A stretch of 9,464 nucleotides of DNA from Wenzhouxiangella sp. (GTDB lineage: Bacteria; Pseudomonadota; Gammaproteobacteria; Xanthomonadales; Wenzhouxiangellaceae): assembly GCA_007127425.1 (NCBI GenBank), contig SKZJ01000024.1, positions 1-9,464 of the forward strand, in the 5' to 3' direction. The notes under the pieces are model-generated. The model made no database searches. It saw only the letters and a list, made by a program, of their open reading frames with translations, and was not told the DNA's origin. Made by a program: the position numbers and the translations under genes. This document shows positions 1 through 6,225 of this stretch, one piece after another (the first letter of the stretch is position 1; the number at the start of each line of letters is the position of its first letter).

Positions 1-484
1 AGTCGTAGTCATGATCGGTCGGAGACCGATCGGTTTCCGGTTCAGGTCCCGGATCAAGTCCGGGATGACGCTTCGCGTCAGTTTCCGGGCGGGCTTGATC
101 GGCCTCACCGGCATCCTTCTCACCCTCTCCCGTCTCCCGTCTTCCCTCTTCCGTCTCACCCGAGTCCCGAGTCCCGAGTCCCGAGTCCCGATCATTTTCA
201 TCATTGGAGTCGCCTTCGTCCGACGCTTCCTCTCCACCTTCCGAAGCCACCTCAACCACAGCAATCACATCCCCCTCACCCACTTCATCGCCCTCGCCGA
301 CCTTCAGTTCGACGATCTTTCCCGCCTCGGGCGAGGGCACTTCCATGGTCGCCTTGTCCGATTCCAGCGTGACCAGCGAATCTTCCTTCTCGACCTCGTC
401 GCCGACCGACACCAGTACCTCGATGACCGGCACCTTGTCGAAGTCGCCAATGTCGGGAACCTTGATTTCTTGTTTGTTGCTCAT
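1..484 (-). CDS. lpd: Dihydrolipoyl dehydrogenase (E3) with N-terminal lipoyl domain, 5' part only
   Basis: E3 reoxidises dihydrolipoyl groups of the pyruvate dehydrogenase complex with FAD and NAD+ in the cytoplasm. Only the first 161 codons are visible; the frame is open to the left edge. Residues 1-79 are a lipoyl domain that opens MSNKQEIKVPDIGDF and carries the lipoylation motif ESDKATME with Lys44. Residues 80-156 are an acidic Gly/Glu/Asp-rich linker, and the last visible residues (DHDYD) match the usual lead-in to the FAD-binding GxGxxG strand, which lies outside the window. The E3 call rests on gene order (aceE, aceF, then this) and on that lead-in; another lipoyl protein is possible but unlikely. 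The start is set by alignment with aceF; only a weak GAGA precedes it. The linker contains a 7-bp repeat tract and a palindrome described separately. The gene is separated from the upstream protease gene by 214 bp of repeats. Confidence 0.9.
   Translation of the reverse strand, partial: MSNKQEIKVPDIGDFDKVPVIEVLVSVGDEVEKEDSLVTLESDKATMEVPSPEAGKIVELKVGEGDEVGEGDVIAVVEVASEGGEEASDEGDSNDENDRDSGLGTRDSGETEEGRRETGEGEKDAGEADQARPETDAKRHPGLDPGPEPETDRSPTDHDYD
13..31. repeat. Perfect 8-bp inverted repeat in the lpd linker
   Basis: GATCGGTC (13-20) and GACCGATC (24-31) are perfect inverted copies around GGA. They lie in lpd codons at the linker's end, just before the FAD domain. The right arm coincides with the point where the homology between lpd and aceF begins (29), so it may mark the duplication boundary. 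Confidence 0.6.
47..65. repeat. Dispersed-type palindrome translated within lpd
   Basis: TCCCGGA (47-53) and TCCGGGA (59-65) are perfect inverted arms around TCAAG. From memory, this palindrome with its GTC/TGACG flanks resembles a short element common between genes in many Proteobacteria. Here it is inside the coding sequence and is read as RHPGLDPGPE in the linker. The same palindrome is at the equivalent place in aceF (2282-2300). Confidence 0.75.
119..188. repeat. Ten in-register 7-bp repeats inside lpd linker
   Basis: Seventy bases divide without a gap into ten heptamers on the + strand. Six are CTCACCC, TCTCCCG, TCTCCCG, TCTTCCC, TCTTCCG and TCTCACC. They are followed by four identical CGAGTCC units (161-188). 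On the minus strand they are translated as part of the lpd linker. The aceF copy has seven units in the same register, with only one CGAGTCC. Three heptamers make 21 bp, or seven codons, so the difference keeps frame; gain or loss of one or two units would shift it. Confidence 0.85.
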
Positions 485-522
485 GGTCTTGGTCTCGTCT
501 ATTGTCTCGAGCGGTCGCGTGG

Positions 523-542
523 GTCGGGGTGACATCCCCGAC
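523..542. repeat. REP-like hairpin upstream of lpd
   Basis: GTCGGGG (523-529) and CCCCGAC (536-542) pair perfectly around a 6-nt loop. It begins 39 nt upstream of the lpd start codon, exactly the distance of the related hairpin upstream of aceF, and is part of the duplicated block. The flanking GTAG/CTAC seen at the aceF copy has decayed here. It may affect lpd mRNA structure or stability, but no T-run makes it a clear terminator. Confidence 0.7.
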
Positions 543-602
543 GGTCAACGATCAAGCCTTGTTCACACGTAGCTACGCGTGTTCTCGTCCGAAAGGTCGT
601 CC

Positions 603-690
603 GTCGGGGATACGCGCAACCGTTCTCCGTCAGAGTGCTTCTTGCTTCGCAAACCGCACCCTGACTCCGAACTGCGCTACCCCGACCTAC
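603..690. repeat. REP doublet: near-complete 84-nt inverted repeat between the protease gene and lpd
   Basis: The two halves pair almost end to end: GTCGGGG 603-609 with CCCCGAC 680-686, GCGCA 614-618 with TGCGC 673-677, GTTC 622-625 with GAAC 669-672. Further in, GTCAGAGTGC 629-638 pairs with 656-665 with one mismatch, and TTGC 642-645 with GCAA 649-652 around a 3-nt loop. About 29 base pairs form in all. On the minus strand it opens with GTAG (687-690), the tetranucleotide typical of GTAG-class REP elements mobilised by REP-associated tyrosine transposases. It fills much of the 214-bp gap between the protease stop and lpd and could reduce read-through into lpd. No transposase gene is present in the window. 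Confidence 0.8.
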
Positions 691-698
691 GATCTCAC

Positions 699-1211
699 TT
701 ATCCATCCGTCACCAGGCGCAGTTCACCGCGGCGCTGGGTCATTTCCAGGTCCCGCAGGAAGCTCATGCCCAGCAGCACGCTTTCATGGCGGCCCGGGTT
801 GATGGCGGCCGGCACGTCGTGCTGGACGATGTCGCCCAGGCGCACCTCGTCCAGGCGGGTCATCCAGCCCTGCACGGTACCGCCGGCCGTTTCCAGCCGG
901 ATCGGGGCGGTGCGCTCCAGCCCCAGGCGATCGGCCAGCGACTCGGGCACCGATACCAGCGTCGCCCCGGTATCGACCAGGAAGCGCACATCGCGGCCGT
1001 TGATCTGGCCGGTGGCGACAAAGTGTCCCTGGCGGTCGGCATCCAGCACCACCTCGACGGCACCATTGACGACCTGGCTATGCACCTGGCGGTTAGGGTT
1101 GGCGCGTTCGTCGACCACGCCGGCAAAAAACCAGGTCAGCAACGCCAGCAAGCCGACCGCGGCCACCATCATCATGCCGAAGCCGGGATTATGCGAGCCG
1201 CCAGCGGCCAT
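699..1211 (-). CDS. Membrane-anchored retropepsin-like aspartic protease
   Basis: This 170-residue protein resembles the bacterial clan AA, TIGR02281-type aspartic proteases. A single hydrophobic segment at about residues 12-31 should anchor it in the inner membrane, and the rest should face the periplasm. The catalytic signature FLVDTGAT has Asp80-Thr81-Gly82, followed by SVPESLADRLGL and a later hydrophobic VLLGMSFL strand, as expected for a single-lobed, retropepsin-like fold that acts as a dimer. Its ATG lies 5 bp after the aceF stop, so it is probably co-transcribed with aceF and translationally coupled to it. It has no obvious role in pyruvate oxidation and its substrate cannot be told from the sequence. 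The stop is TAA, followed directly by the REP doublet. Confidence 0.85.
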   Translation of the reverse strand: MAAGGSHNPGFGMMMVAAVGLLALLTWFFAGVVDERANPNRQVHSQVVNGAVEVVLDADRQGHFVATGQINGRDVRFLVDTGATLVSVPESLADRLGLERTAPIRLETAGGTVQGWMTRLDEVRLGDIVQHDVPAAINPGRHESVLLGMSFLRDLEMTQRRGELRLVTDG

Positions 1212-1216
1212 CTCGG

Positions 1217-2698
1217 CTACAGCAACAGCCGGCGCAGGTCTTCGAGCTGCTCGGCCAGGAAGCGGGTGAAGCGCGCGGCAGCCGCCCCGTCGATGACGCG
1301 GTGGTCGTAGGACAACGACAGCGGCAGCATCAGGCGCGGTTTGAATTGCTCGCCGTCCCAGACCGGTTTGGTTTCCGAACGCGACACGCCCAGGATGGCC
1401 AGCTCCGGTGCATTGATGATGGGAGTGAACGCCGTGCCGCCGATGCCGCCCAGGCTGGAGATGGAAAAGCAGCCGCCCTTCATCTCGTCGCCCTTGAGCT
1501 TGCCTTCACGCGCCCGCGTGGAAAGATCGGTCAACTCCTGCGCCAGTTCCAGCAGGCCCTTCTGATCGCAATCCCTGAGTACCGGCACGACCAGCCCGTT
1601 CGGGGTGTCGACGGCCACGCCGATATGGAAATACTTCTTGCGGATCAAGGTCTCGCCGTCATTGGACAACGAGGCGTTGAAGTCCGGGAACTCCCTGAGC
1701 GCGGCCACTACCGCCTTGATCATGAACACCAATGGCGTCATCTTCGTGCCGGCCGCTTCGGCCTTGTCCTTGCTCGCCTTGCGGAAGGCCTCCATCTGGG
1801 TGATGTCGGCCTCGTCGAACTGCGTCACATGCGGAATCGAGACCCAGTTACGATGCAGGGCGGGGCCGGAAATCCGCTTGATACGCGAGAGCTTCTCCTC
1901 CTCGATCTCGCCGAACTTTGAAAAATCCACCTCGGGCATGTCGGCAATGTTCAGTCCCGCACCGCCGGCAGCCGCTGCCCCGCCGCCAGTCTCCATCGCT
2001 TGCTTGACGTGCGCCTTGAGGTCGTCCTCGGTAATTCGCCCCTTGCGGCCCGACCCCTTGACGCCGGATAGCTCCACGCCCAGCTCGCGCGCCAGCTTGC
2101 GCACCGACGGCGAAGCATGTGGCAATGAGCCGGGATCACGATCCATTCCATCGAACGGCACCGGAGGCGGCGGCACGTCGTCGCCCCAGCCGGGCACAGC
2201 CTGCGTGCCGTCGGCGCGCGGGGGAGGAGAATGGGGATCTGGTTCCCCGGTTCCGGCGTCGGAATCGGTTTCCGGTTCAGGTCCCGGATCAAGTCCGGGA
2301 TGACGTTTCGCGTCAGTTTCCGGGCGGTCTTCATCAGCCTCACCGGCATCCTTCTCACCCTCTCCCGTCCCCCGTCTTCCGTCTTCCGTCTCACCCGAGT
2401 CCCGACCACCTTCATCATTGGACTCATCTTCGTCCGACGCTTCCTCTCCCCCTGCCGAAGCCACCTCAACCACCGCAATCACATCCCCCTCGCCCACTTC
2501 GTCGCCTTCACTGACCTTCATCTCGACGATCTTGCCGGCGTCCGTCGACGGCACTTCCATCGTCGCCTTGTCCGACTCCAGCGTGACCAGCGAATCCTCC
2601 TTCTCGACCTCGTCGCCGACCGACACCAGTACCTCGATGACCGGCACCTTGTCGAAGTCGCCAATGTCGGGAACCTTGATTTCTTTCTTGTTGCTCAT
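1217..2698 (-). CDS. aceF: Pyruvate dehydrogenase E2, dihydrolipoyl acetyltransferase
   Basis: AceF transfers the acetyl group from its lipoyl arm to CoA and forms the core of the pyruvate dehydrogenase complex. The 493 residues hold one lipoyl domain (1-79, lipoyl Lys44 in ESDKATME), a long linker (80-192), a peripheral-subunit-binding domain (about 193-230, HASPSVRKLARELG to GRITEDDLKAH) and a C-terminal acetyltransferase domain (about 255-493). The catalytic motif DHRVIDG contains His466 and Asp470. The linker is odd: its first half is acidic and built from repeat DNA shared with lpd, and only its second half (about 153-193) is the usual Pro-rich type. The start at 2698 is preferred over upstream in-frame starts because the lipoyl domain begins there and lpd starts identically; longer versions would run into aceE. 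It lies 71 bp after aceE. Only a weak GAGA Shine-Dalgarno is visible. Confidence 0.97.
   Translation of the reverse strand: MSNKKEIKVPDIGDFDKVPVIEVLVSVGDEVEKEDSLVTLESDKATMEVPSTDAGKIVEMKVSEGDEVGEGDVIAVVEVASAGGEEASDEDESNDEGGRDSGETEDGRRGTGEGEKDAGEADEDRPETDAKRHPGLDPGPEPETDSDAGTGEPDPHSPPPRADGTQAVPGWGDDVPPPPVPFDGMDRDPGSLPHASPSVRKLARELGVELSGVKGSGRKGRITEDDLKAHVKQAMETGGGAAAAGGAGLNIADMPEVDFSKFGEIEEEKLSRIKRISGPALHRNWVSIPHVTQFDEADITQMEAFRKASKDKAEAAGTKMTPLVFMIKAVVAALREFPDFNASLSNDGETLIRKKYFHIGVAVDTPNGLVVPVLRDCDQKGLLELAQELTDLSTRAREGKLKGDEMKGGCFSISSLGGIGGTAFTPIINAPELAILGVSRSETKPVWDGEQFKPRLMLPLSLSYDHRVIDGAAAARFTRFLAEQLEDLRRLLL
2282..2300. repeat. Dispersed-type palindrome translated within aceF
   Basis: TCCCGGA (2282-2288), TCAAG loop and TCCGGGA (2294-2300) form the same perfect palindrome as in lpd at 47-65. 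It is read as residues 132-141 (RHPGLDPGPE) in the AceF linker. Confidence 0.75.
2354..2402. repeat. Seven in-register 7-bp repeats inside aceF linker
   Basis: Forty-nine bases split into CTCACCC, TCTCCCG, TCCCCCG, TCTTCCG, TCTTCCG, TCTCACC and CGAGTCC on the + strand. This is the shorter allele of the lpd tract at 119-188 and is also in frame within coding sequence. Confidence 0.8.
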
Positions 2699-2732
2699 GA
2701 GGTATGTCTCGTCTATTGTCTCGATCGGTCGC

Positions 2733-2760
2733 GTAGGTCGGGGTTGCATCCCCGACCTAC
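2733..2760. repeat. GTAG-type REP hairpin between aceE and aceF
   Basis: GTAGGTCGGGG (2733-2743) and CCCCGACCTAC (2750-2760) are perfect 11-bp arms around TTGCAT, inside the 71-bp gap between the aceE stop and the aceF start. GTAG at the foot of the stem is typical of GTAG-class REP elements. Placed between co-transcribed genes, such a hairpin can protect the upstream message from 3' exonucleases and unbalance the two genes; no T-run suggests termination. That effect is inference. Confidence 0.85.
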
Positions 2761-2769
2761 CATAGTCCA

Positions 2770-5433
2770 TCAAACCTTCAGCGGCAGCGGCTTGTCGGGG
2801 TCGATGTCCAGTGTCTTGCGCGCCTTGATCAGGTCGTCGTCGCCGAACTTGCCCTGGCGATTGAGACCCACGAGCGCCGCCCAGGCGACGTGCTTGCGGT
2901 CGACCTCGAAGAAGCTGCGCAGGTTCTCGCGCGTATCCGAGCGGCCGAAGCCGTCGGTGCCGAGCACGATATAGTCGTCCTGCGGGATGAATTCGCGAAC
3001 CTGGTCGGCGTAAGCACGCACGTAATCGGTGGCCGCGACCACCGGCCCGTCTCGATCCTTGAGCAGGGCCGTGATCCACGCAGACTTCGCCGGCTGATCA
3101 GGATTCAGCCGGTTGCGGCGTGCAACCTCGTAACCGTCCTTGCGCAGTTCATTGAAGCTTGGCACCGACCAGATGTTGGCCGTGATGCCGAAGTCCTCTT
3201 CGAGCCATTCGGCCGCGGCGATCACCTCGCGCAGGATGGAACCGCTACCCATCAGTTGTACCTGGGCGAAATCCGGCTCGCGGAACAGGTACATGCCCCG
3301 GCGAATACCCTCCTCGGCACCCTCCGGCATCGCAGGATGGTGGTAATTCTCATTGAGTACGGTGATGTAGTAGTAAACATCTTCGCCCCTGGCATACATG
3401 CGCTTGAGCCCGTCCTGAAGGATCACGGCCAGTTCGTAGGCAAAGGTCGGATCGTAGGTAATGCAGTTGGGCACGGTGCCGGCAATCACCTGACTGTGGC
3501 CGTCTTCGTGCTGCAGGCCCTCGCCATTGAGCGTCGTGCGACCCGAAGTGCCGCCGATCAGGAAGCCGCGTGCGCGCATGTCACCGGCCGCCCAGGCCAG
3601 GTCGCCGATGCGCTGGAATCCGAACATGGAATAGAACGTGTAGAACGGGATCATCGGCACGCCGTTGGTCGCGTAGCTGGTCGCCGCGGCGATCCACGAA
3701 CTCATCGAGCCGGCCTCGGTGATGCCTTCCTGCAACACCTGGCCCTGCTTGTCTTCCTTGTAATAGGCAAGCTGGTCGGAATCAACTGGCTCGTAGAGCT
3801 GACCTTCAGGCGCGTAGATGCCAATCTGCCGGAACAGGCCTTCCATGCCAAACGTGCGCGCCTCGTCACAGATAATCGGCACGATATTCTTCTTGATGTT
3901 CTTGTCCCGGAGCATCACGGCCAGCGCGCGCACGAAAGCCATGGTGGTCGATATCTCGCGCTCACCGGTATCTTTCATGATGGACTCGAAGGCCTTGAGC
4001 TCGGGCACCTCCAGCAGTTTCTCCTCGACCCGGCGCTGCGGCAGGAAGCCGCCGAGCTCCTTGCGGCGCTGCTTCATGTAGCGCACTTCCTCCGAGTCCT
4101 CACCCGGATGGTAATAGGGCACATCGCTCAATTTGTCGTCGGATACCGGTACATTGAAGCGGTCGCGGAAGTATTTCACCCCCTCGTCGTCGAGCTTCTT
4201 TTGCTGGTGGGAGATGTTCTGCCCCTCGCCGGACTTGCCCAGGCCGTAGCCCTTGATGGTCTTGGCCAGAATCACGGTCGGGCGGCCTTCATGGTGAACA
4301 GCCTCATGATAGGCGGCATAGAGCTTGTGGGGATCGTGACCGCCGCGGTTGAGGCGCCAGATGTCCTCGTCGGACAGGTCAGCGACCAATTCCTTGAGCT
4401 CGTCGTAGGCGCCGAAGAAATGCTCACGCACGTAGGCGCCGTCCTTGGCCTTGTACTTCTGGTAGTCACCGTCGAGCGCCTCTTCCATGCGCTTGCGCAA
4501 CAGCCCCTTGGTATCGCGCGCCAGCAGCGGATCCCAGTAAGAGCCCCAGACCACCTTGATCACGTTCCAGCCGGCGCCGCGGAATACGCCTTCAAGTTCC
4601 TGGATGATCTGGCCGTTGCCTCTGACCGGCCCGTCGAGTCGTTGCAGATTGCAGTTGACCACCCACACCAGGTTGTCGAGTTTCTCGCGCCCGCCCAGCG
4701 AGATCGCACCCAGCGATTCCGGCTCGTCCATCTCGCCGTCGCCGAGGAAACTCCACACCTTGCGCTTGCCGGCATCGATGATGCCGCGATTGGTCATGTA
4801 CTTGAGAAAACGTGCCTGATAGATGGACATGATGGGCCCCAAGCCCATCGACACGGTCGGAAACTGCCAGAAATCCGGCATCAGCCAGGGGTGTGGATAG
4901 GAACTCAGGCCCTCGCCCTCGGTTTCCTCGCGGAAGCCGTCGAGTTGTTCTTCGGTCAACCGGCCCTCGAGGAAGGCACGCGCATAAATGCCCGGCGAGC
5001 AGTGGCCCTGAATATAGACCAGGTCGGCACCATCTTCGTGATCCGGTCCCTTGAAGAAGTGATTGAAACCGACGTCGTAGAGCGTGGCCGCCGAGGCGAA
5101 GCTGGAAATATGGCCGCCCAGTTCGCCGCCGCGGCGCGAGGCACGCACCACCATCGCCATGGCATTCCAGCGGATGATGGAACGAATGCGCCGCTCCAGT
5201 CCACCGTCACCGGGCATGGCCGCCTGGCGATGCGGTGGAATGGTGTTGAGGTAGGCGGTGGTCAGGTCAAACGGCAGGTGGGCGCCGCTGCGCCGTGCCA
5301 GTTCGACCAGACGTTCAAGAATGAAATGCGCCCGCTGCGGGCCGTCACGGTCGACGATAGCGGCCAGCGACTCCAGCCACTCCTGTGTCTCCTGCGGATC
5401 CAGATCATCCGGATGGGGGTACTGTTGAACCAT
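2770..5433 (-). CDS. aceE: Pyruvate dehydrogenase E1, homodimeric type
   Basis: AceE decarboxylates pyruvate with thiamine diphosphate and Mg2+ and reductively acetylates the lipoyl arm of E2. The protein has 887 residues, the same length as the E. coli enzyme. The thiamine-diphosphate motif is visible as GDGEMDEPES (231-240) with the closing NCN at 260-262. Active-site histidine regions GGHISSF (His108) and QGHCSPGIYARAF (His144) are present. The N-terminus (HPDDLDPQETQEWLESL) is typical of the E2-docking region of gammaproteobacterial E1. The ATG at 5433 has a good Shine-Dalgarno (AGAGGA, 5439-5444) five nucleotides upstream. It is first in the aceE-aceF-protease-lpd cluster. No frameshift or missing key residue was seen. 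Confidence 0.98.
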   Translation of the reverse strand: MVQQYPHPDDLDPQETQEWLESLAAIVDRDGPQRAHFILERLVELARRSGAHLPFDLTTAYLNTIPPHRQAAMPGDGGLERRIRSIIRWNAMAMVVRASRRGGELGGHISSFASAATLYDVGFNHFFKGPDHEDGADLVYIQGHCSPGIYARAFLEGRLTEEQLDGFREETEGEGLSSYPHPWLMPDFWQFPTVSMGLGPIMSIYQARFLKYMTNRGIIDAGKRKVWSFLGDGEMDEPESLGAISLGGREKLDNLVWVVNCNLQRLDGPVRGNGQIIQELEGVFRGAGWNVIKVVWGSYWDPLLARDTKGLLRKRMEEALDGDYQKYKAKDGAYVREHFFGAYDELKELVADLSDEDIWRLNRGGHDPHKLYAAYHEAVHHEGRPTVILAKTIKGYGLGKSGEGQNISHQQKKLDDEGVKYFRDRFNVPVSDDKLSDVPYYHPGEDSEEVRYMKQRRKELGGFLPQRRVEEKLLEVPELKAFESIMKDTGEREISTTMAFVRALAVMLRDKNIKKNIVPIICDEARTFGMEGLFRQIGIYAPEGQLYEPVDSDQLAYYKEDKQGQVLQEGITEAGSMSSWIAAATSYATNGVPMIPFYTFYSMFGFQRIGDLAWAAGDMRARGFLIGGTSGRTTLNGEGLQHEDGHSQVIAGTVPNCITYDPTFAYELAVILQDGLKRMYARGEDVYYYITVLNENYHHPAMPEGAEEGIRRGMYLFREPDFAQVQLMGSGSILREVIAAAEWLEEDFGITANIWSVPSFNELRKDGYEVARRNRLNPDQPAKSAWITALLKDRDGPVVAATDYVRAYADQVREFIPQDDYIVLGTDGFGRSDTRENLRSFFEVDRKHVAWAALVGLNRQGKFGDDDLIKARKTLDIDPDKPLPLKV

Positions 5434-5438
5434 GCCTG

Positions 5439-5444
5439 TCCTCT
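5439..5444 (-). promoter_or_regulatory. Shine-Dalgarno site of aceE
   Basis: AGAGGA on the minus strand, five nucleotides before the ATG at 5433. It is much stronger than the sites in front of aceF and lpd and supports this start. Confidence 0.7.
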
Positions 5445-5475
5445 CGCGGGGCGTTTTTCATTGTCCGAACCCGGT

Positions 5476-5502
5476 ATTGTAACGGCTGGGGATGGATGTG
5501 AA
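5476..5502 (-). promoter_or_regulatory. Possible promoter of aceE
   Basis: On the minus strand TTCACA (5497-5502) and TACAAT (5476-5481) resemble sigma-70 -35 and -10 boxes, each one base from consensus. The 15-nt spacer is shorter than ideal. Transcription would start near 5469 and give a leader of about 35 nt. The rest of the 198-bp gap (5503-5631) shows no clear operator or strong terminator. Confidence 0.35.
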
Positions 5503-5631
5503 TGCATCGCTGAGGCAGCGGGGGCACCGTACTTCAGCGTATTGGCCCGGGCCTTTCAGGAGTCGAAGGTTCGTCCCGAAATGAAGATCGATGAACCCAC
5601 GGGTTTGCAGCCCACCCGCTTCTCGCTGCAT

Positions 5632-6111
5632 TCAGGGGCGTTCGATCACGCCGAGTTGCGCCCAGAACGACAGTTCGTCCCATTCGTACCAGGTTTCGGT
5701 AATGCGCTCATCGCTGATCCGGAACAGGATCAATTCCGTGGTGCTGATTTCCTTGCCGTCGATGTCATGCCCCATCATTTCGCCGGAACCGGTAGCGGTG
5801 ACTTCGAACCGCAGGGTCACGTGATCTTCGGCACCGACGATACGGGTGGCATCCAGTCGGACATCGGGAAACCAGGTCATGTACTGACGAACCACGCCCA
5901 GGAAATCGCTGCGCTCGGTTTCCTCGCCGTTGAGCACGATGGTCTCGGCAATCATCGCCTCAAGCGCGTCGAAATCGCGGGCATTGTAGGCCTGGATGTA
6001 GCGTTCGGCGAACTGCTGGTGCTGAACGGCCCGGTCGTGTTCATCGGCCTGAAGGTCTGGGGTCGCCACCAGCACGAATGCTGTCAGCAATGCAATGACG
6101 GAGCACTTCAT
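5632..6111 (-). CDS. Secreted SnoaL-like (ester cyclase-type) protein
   Basis: This 159-residue protein begins with a signal peptide (hydrophobic residues 5-17, likely cleavage after Ala22 in LQA-DE), so it should be exported. The mature part starts with a helix AERYIQAYNARDFDALEAMI, which is characteristic of the SnoaL/NTF2-like cone fold. It is followed by strands such as DHVTLRFEVTATGSGEMMGHDIDGKEI and a closing ITETWYEWDELSFWAQLGV. The pattern matches the SnoaL-like polyketide cyclase/ester cyclase families, many of which have no known substrate. A strong GGGAGG Shine-Dalgarno (6117-6122) lies five nucleotides before the ATG. It precedes aceE by 198 bp and is probably a separate transcription unit. 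The enzymatic role is unknown; an NTF2-like binding protein is an alternative. Confidence 0.75.
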   Translation of the reverse strand: MKCSVIALLTAFVLVATPDLQADEHDRAVQHQQFAERYIQAYNARDFDALEAMIAETIVLNGEETERSDFLGVVRQYMTWFPDVRLDATRIVGAEDHVTLRFEVTATGSGEMMGHDIDGKEISTTELILFRISDERITETWYEWDELSFWAQLGVIERP

Positions 6112-6158
6112 GGTTGCCTCCCGTGGTTTGCTCGATAACGCAATGATCTGAAACTAAC

Positions 6159-6186
6159 CCGGATCACGGAATATCTGCAAATCCGG
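6159..6186 (-). terminator. Weak candidate terminator after hspQ
   Basis: CCGGAT (6159-6164) and ATCCGG (6181-6186) are perfect arms around a 16-nt loop, followed on the minus strand by GTTAGTTTC. The large loop and short stem make this weak. The rest of 6112-6225 shows nothing clear. Confidence 0.25.
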
Positions 6187-6225
6187 CCGCCGCACCTGAG
6201 TCACCGCGTTGTGCCGGCCAACCGT

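Larger units (their letters stand above)
29..542 (-). repeat. Duplicated block, lpd copy (5' flank, lipoyl domain, linker)
   Basis: This block aligns colinearly with 2264-2756 in aceF. The offset is 2214 bp from 542 down to the 7-bp tract and 2235 bp below it, so the only length change is 21 bp. Hand counting finds about 42 mismatches over 493 aligned positions, near 91% identity. The homology includes 58 nt upstream of the start codon, so it is not limited to protein-level conservation of lipoyl domains. The start-codon end (361-484) is the best conserved, with about 4 mismatches in 124. Confidence 0.9.
2264..2756 (-). repeat. Duplicated block, aceF copy
   Basis: This is the partner of 29-542. 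It covers 58 nt upstream of aceF, the lipoyl domain and the first part of the linker up to codon 145. Below 2264 the two genes diverge abruptly: aceF continues into a Pro-rich linker while lpd goes directly to its FAD domain. The 7-bp tract here (2354-2402) has seven units against ten in lpd. Confidence 0.9.

Noticed and set aside
119..188. Heptamer tract as a CRISPR-like or origin (iteron) array
   Set aside because: The units are 7 bp without spacers and are translated inside lpd; neither a CRISPR array nor an origin fits.
485..602. A promoter directly upstream of lpd
   Set aside because: TTGACC occurs on the minus strand just before the REP hairpin, but no -10 box follows at a workable distance, so I did not list one. 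CGTAGCTACG (568-577) is a perfect 10-bp palindrome but too short to assign a function.
2699..3079. An N-terminal extension of aceF by 127 codons
   Set aside because: The extension would overlap the end of aceE in another frame, and its residues are unrelated to E2. The lipoyl domain starts at 2698, as in lpd.
2890..6138. A very long open frame on the plus strand, opposite aceE and the SnoaL-like gene
   Set aside because: Its translation resembles no family, and it exists because GC-rich codon use on the minus strand leaves the opposite frame free of stops. The minus-strand genes have clear catalytic motifs.
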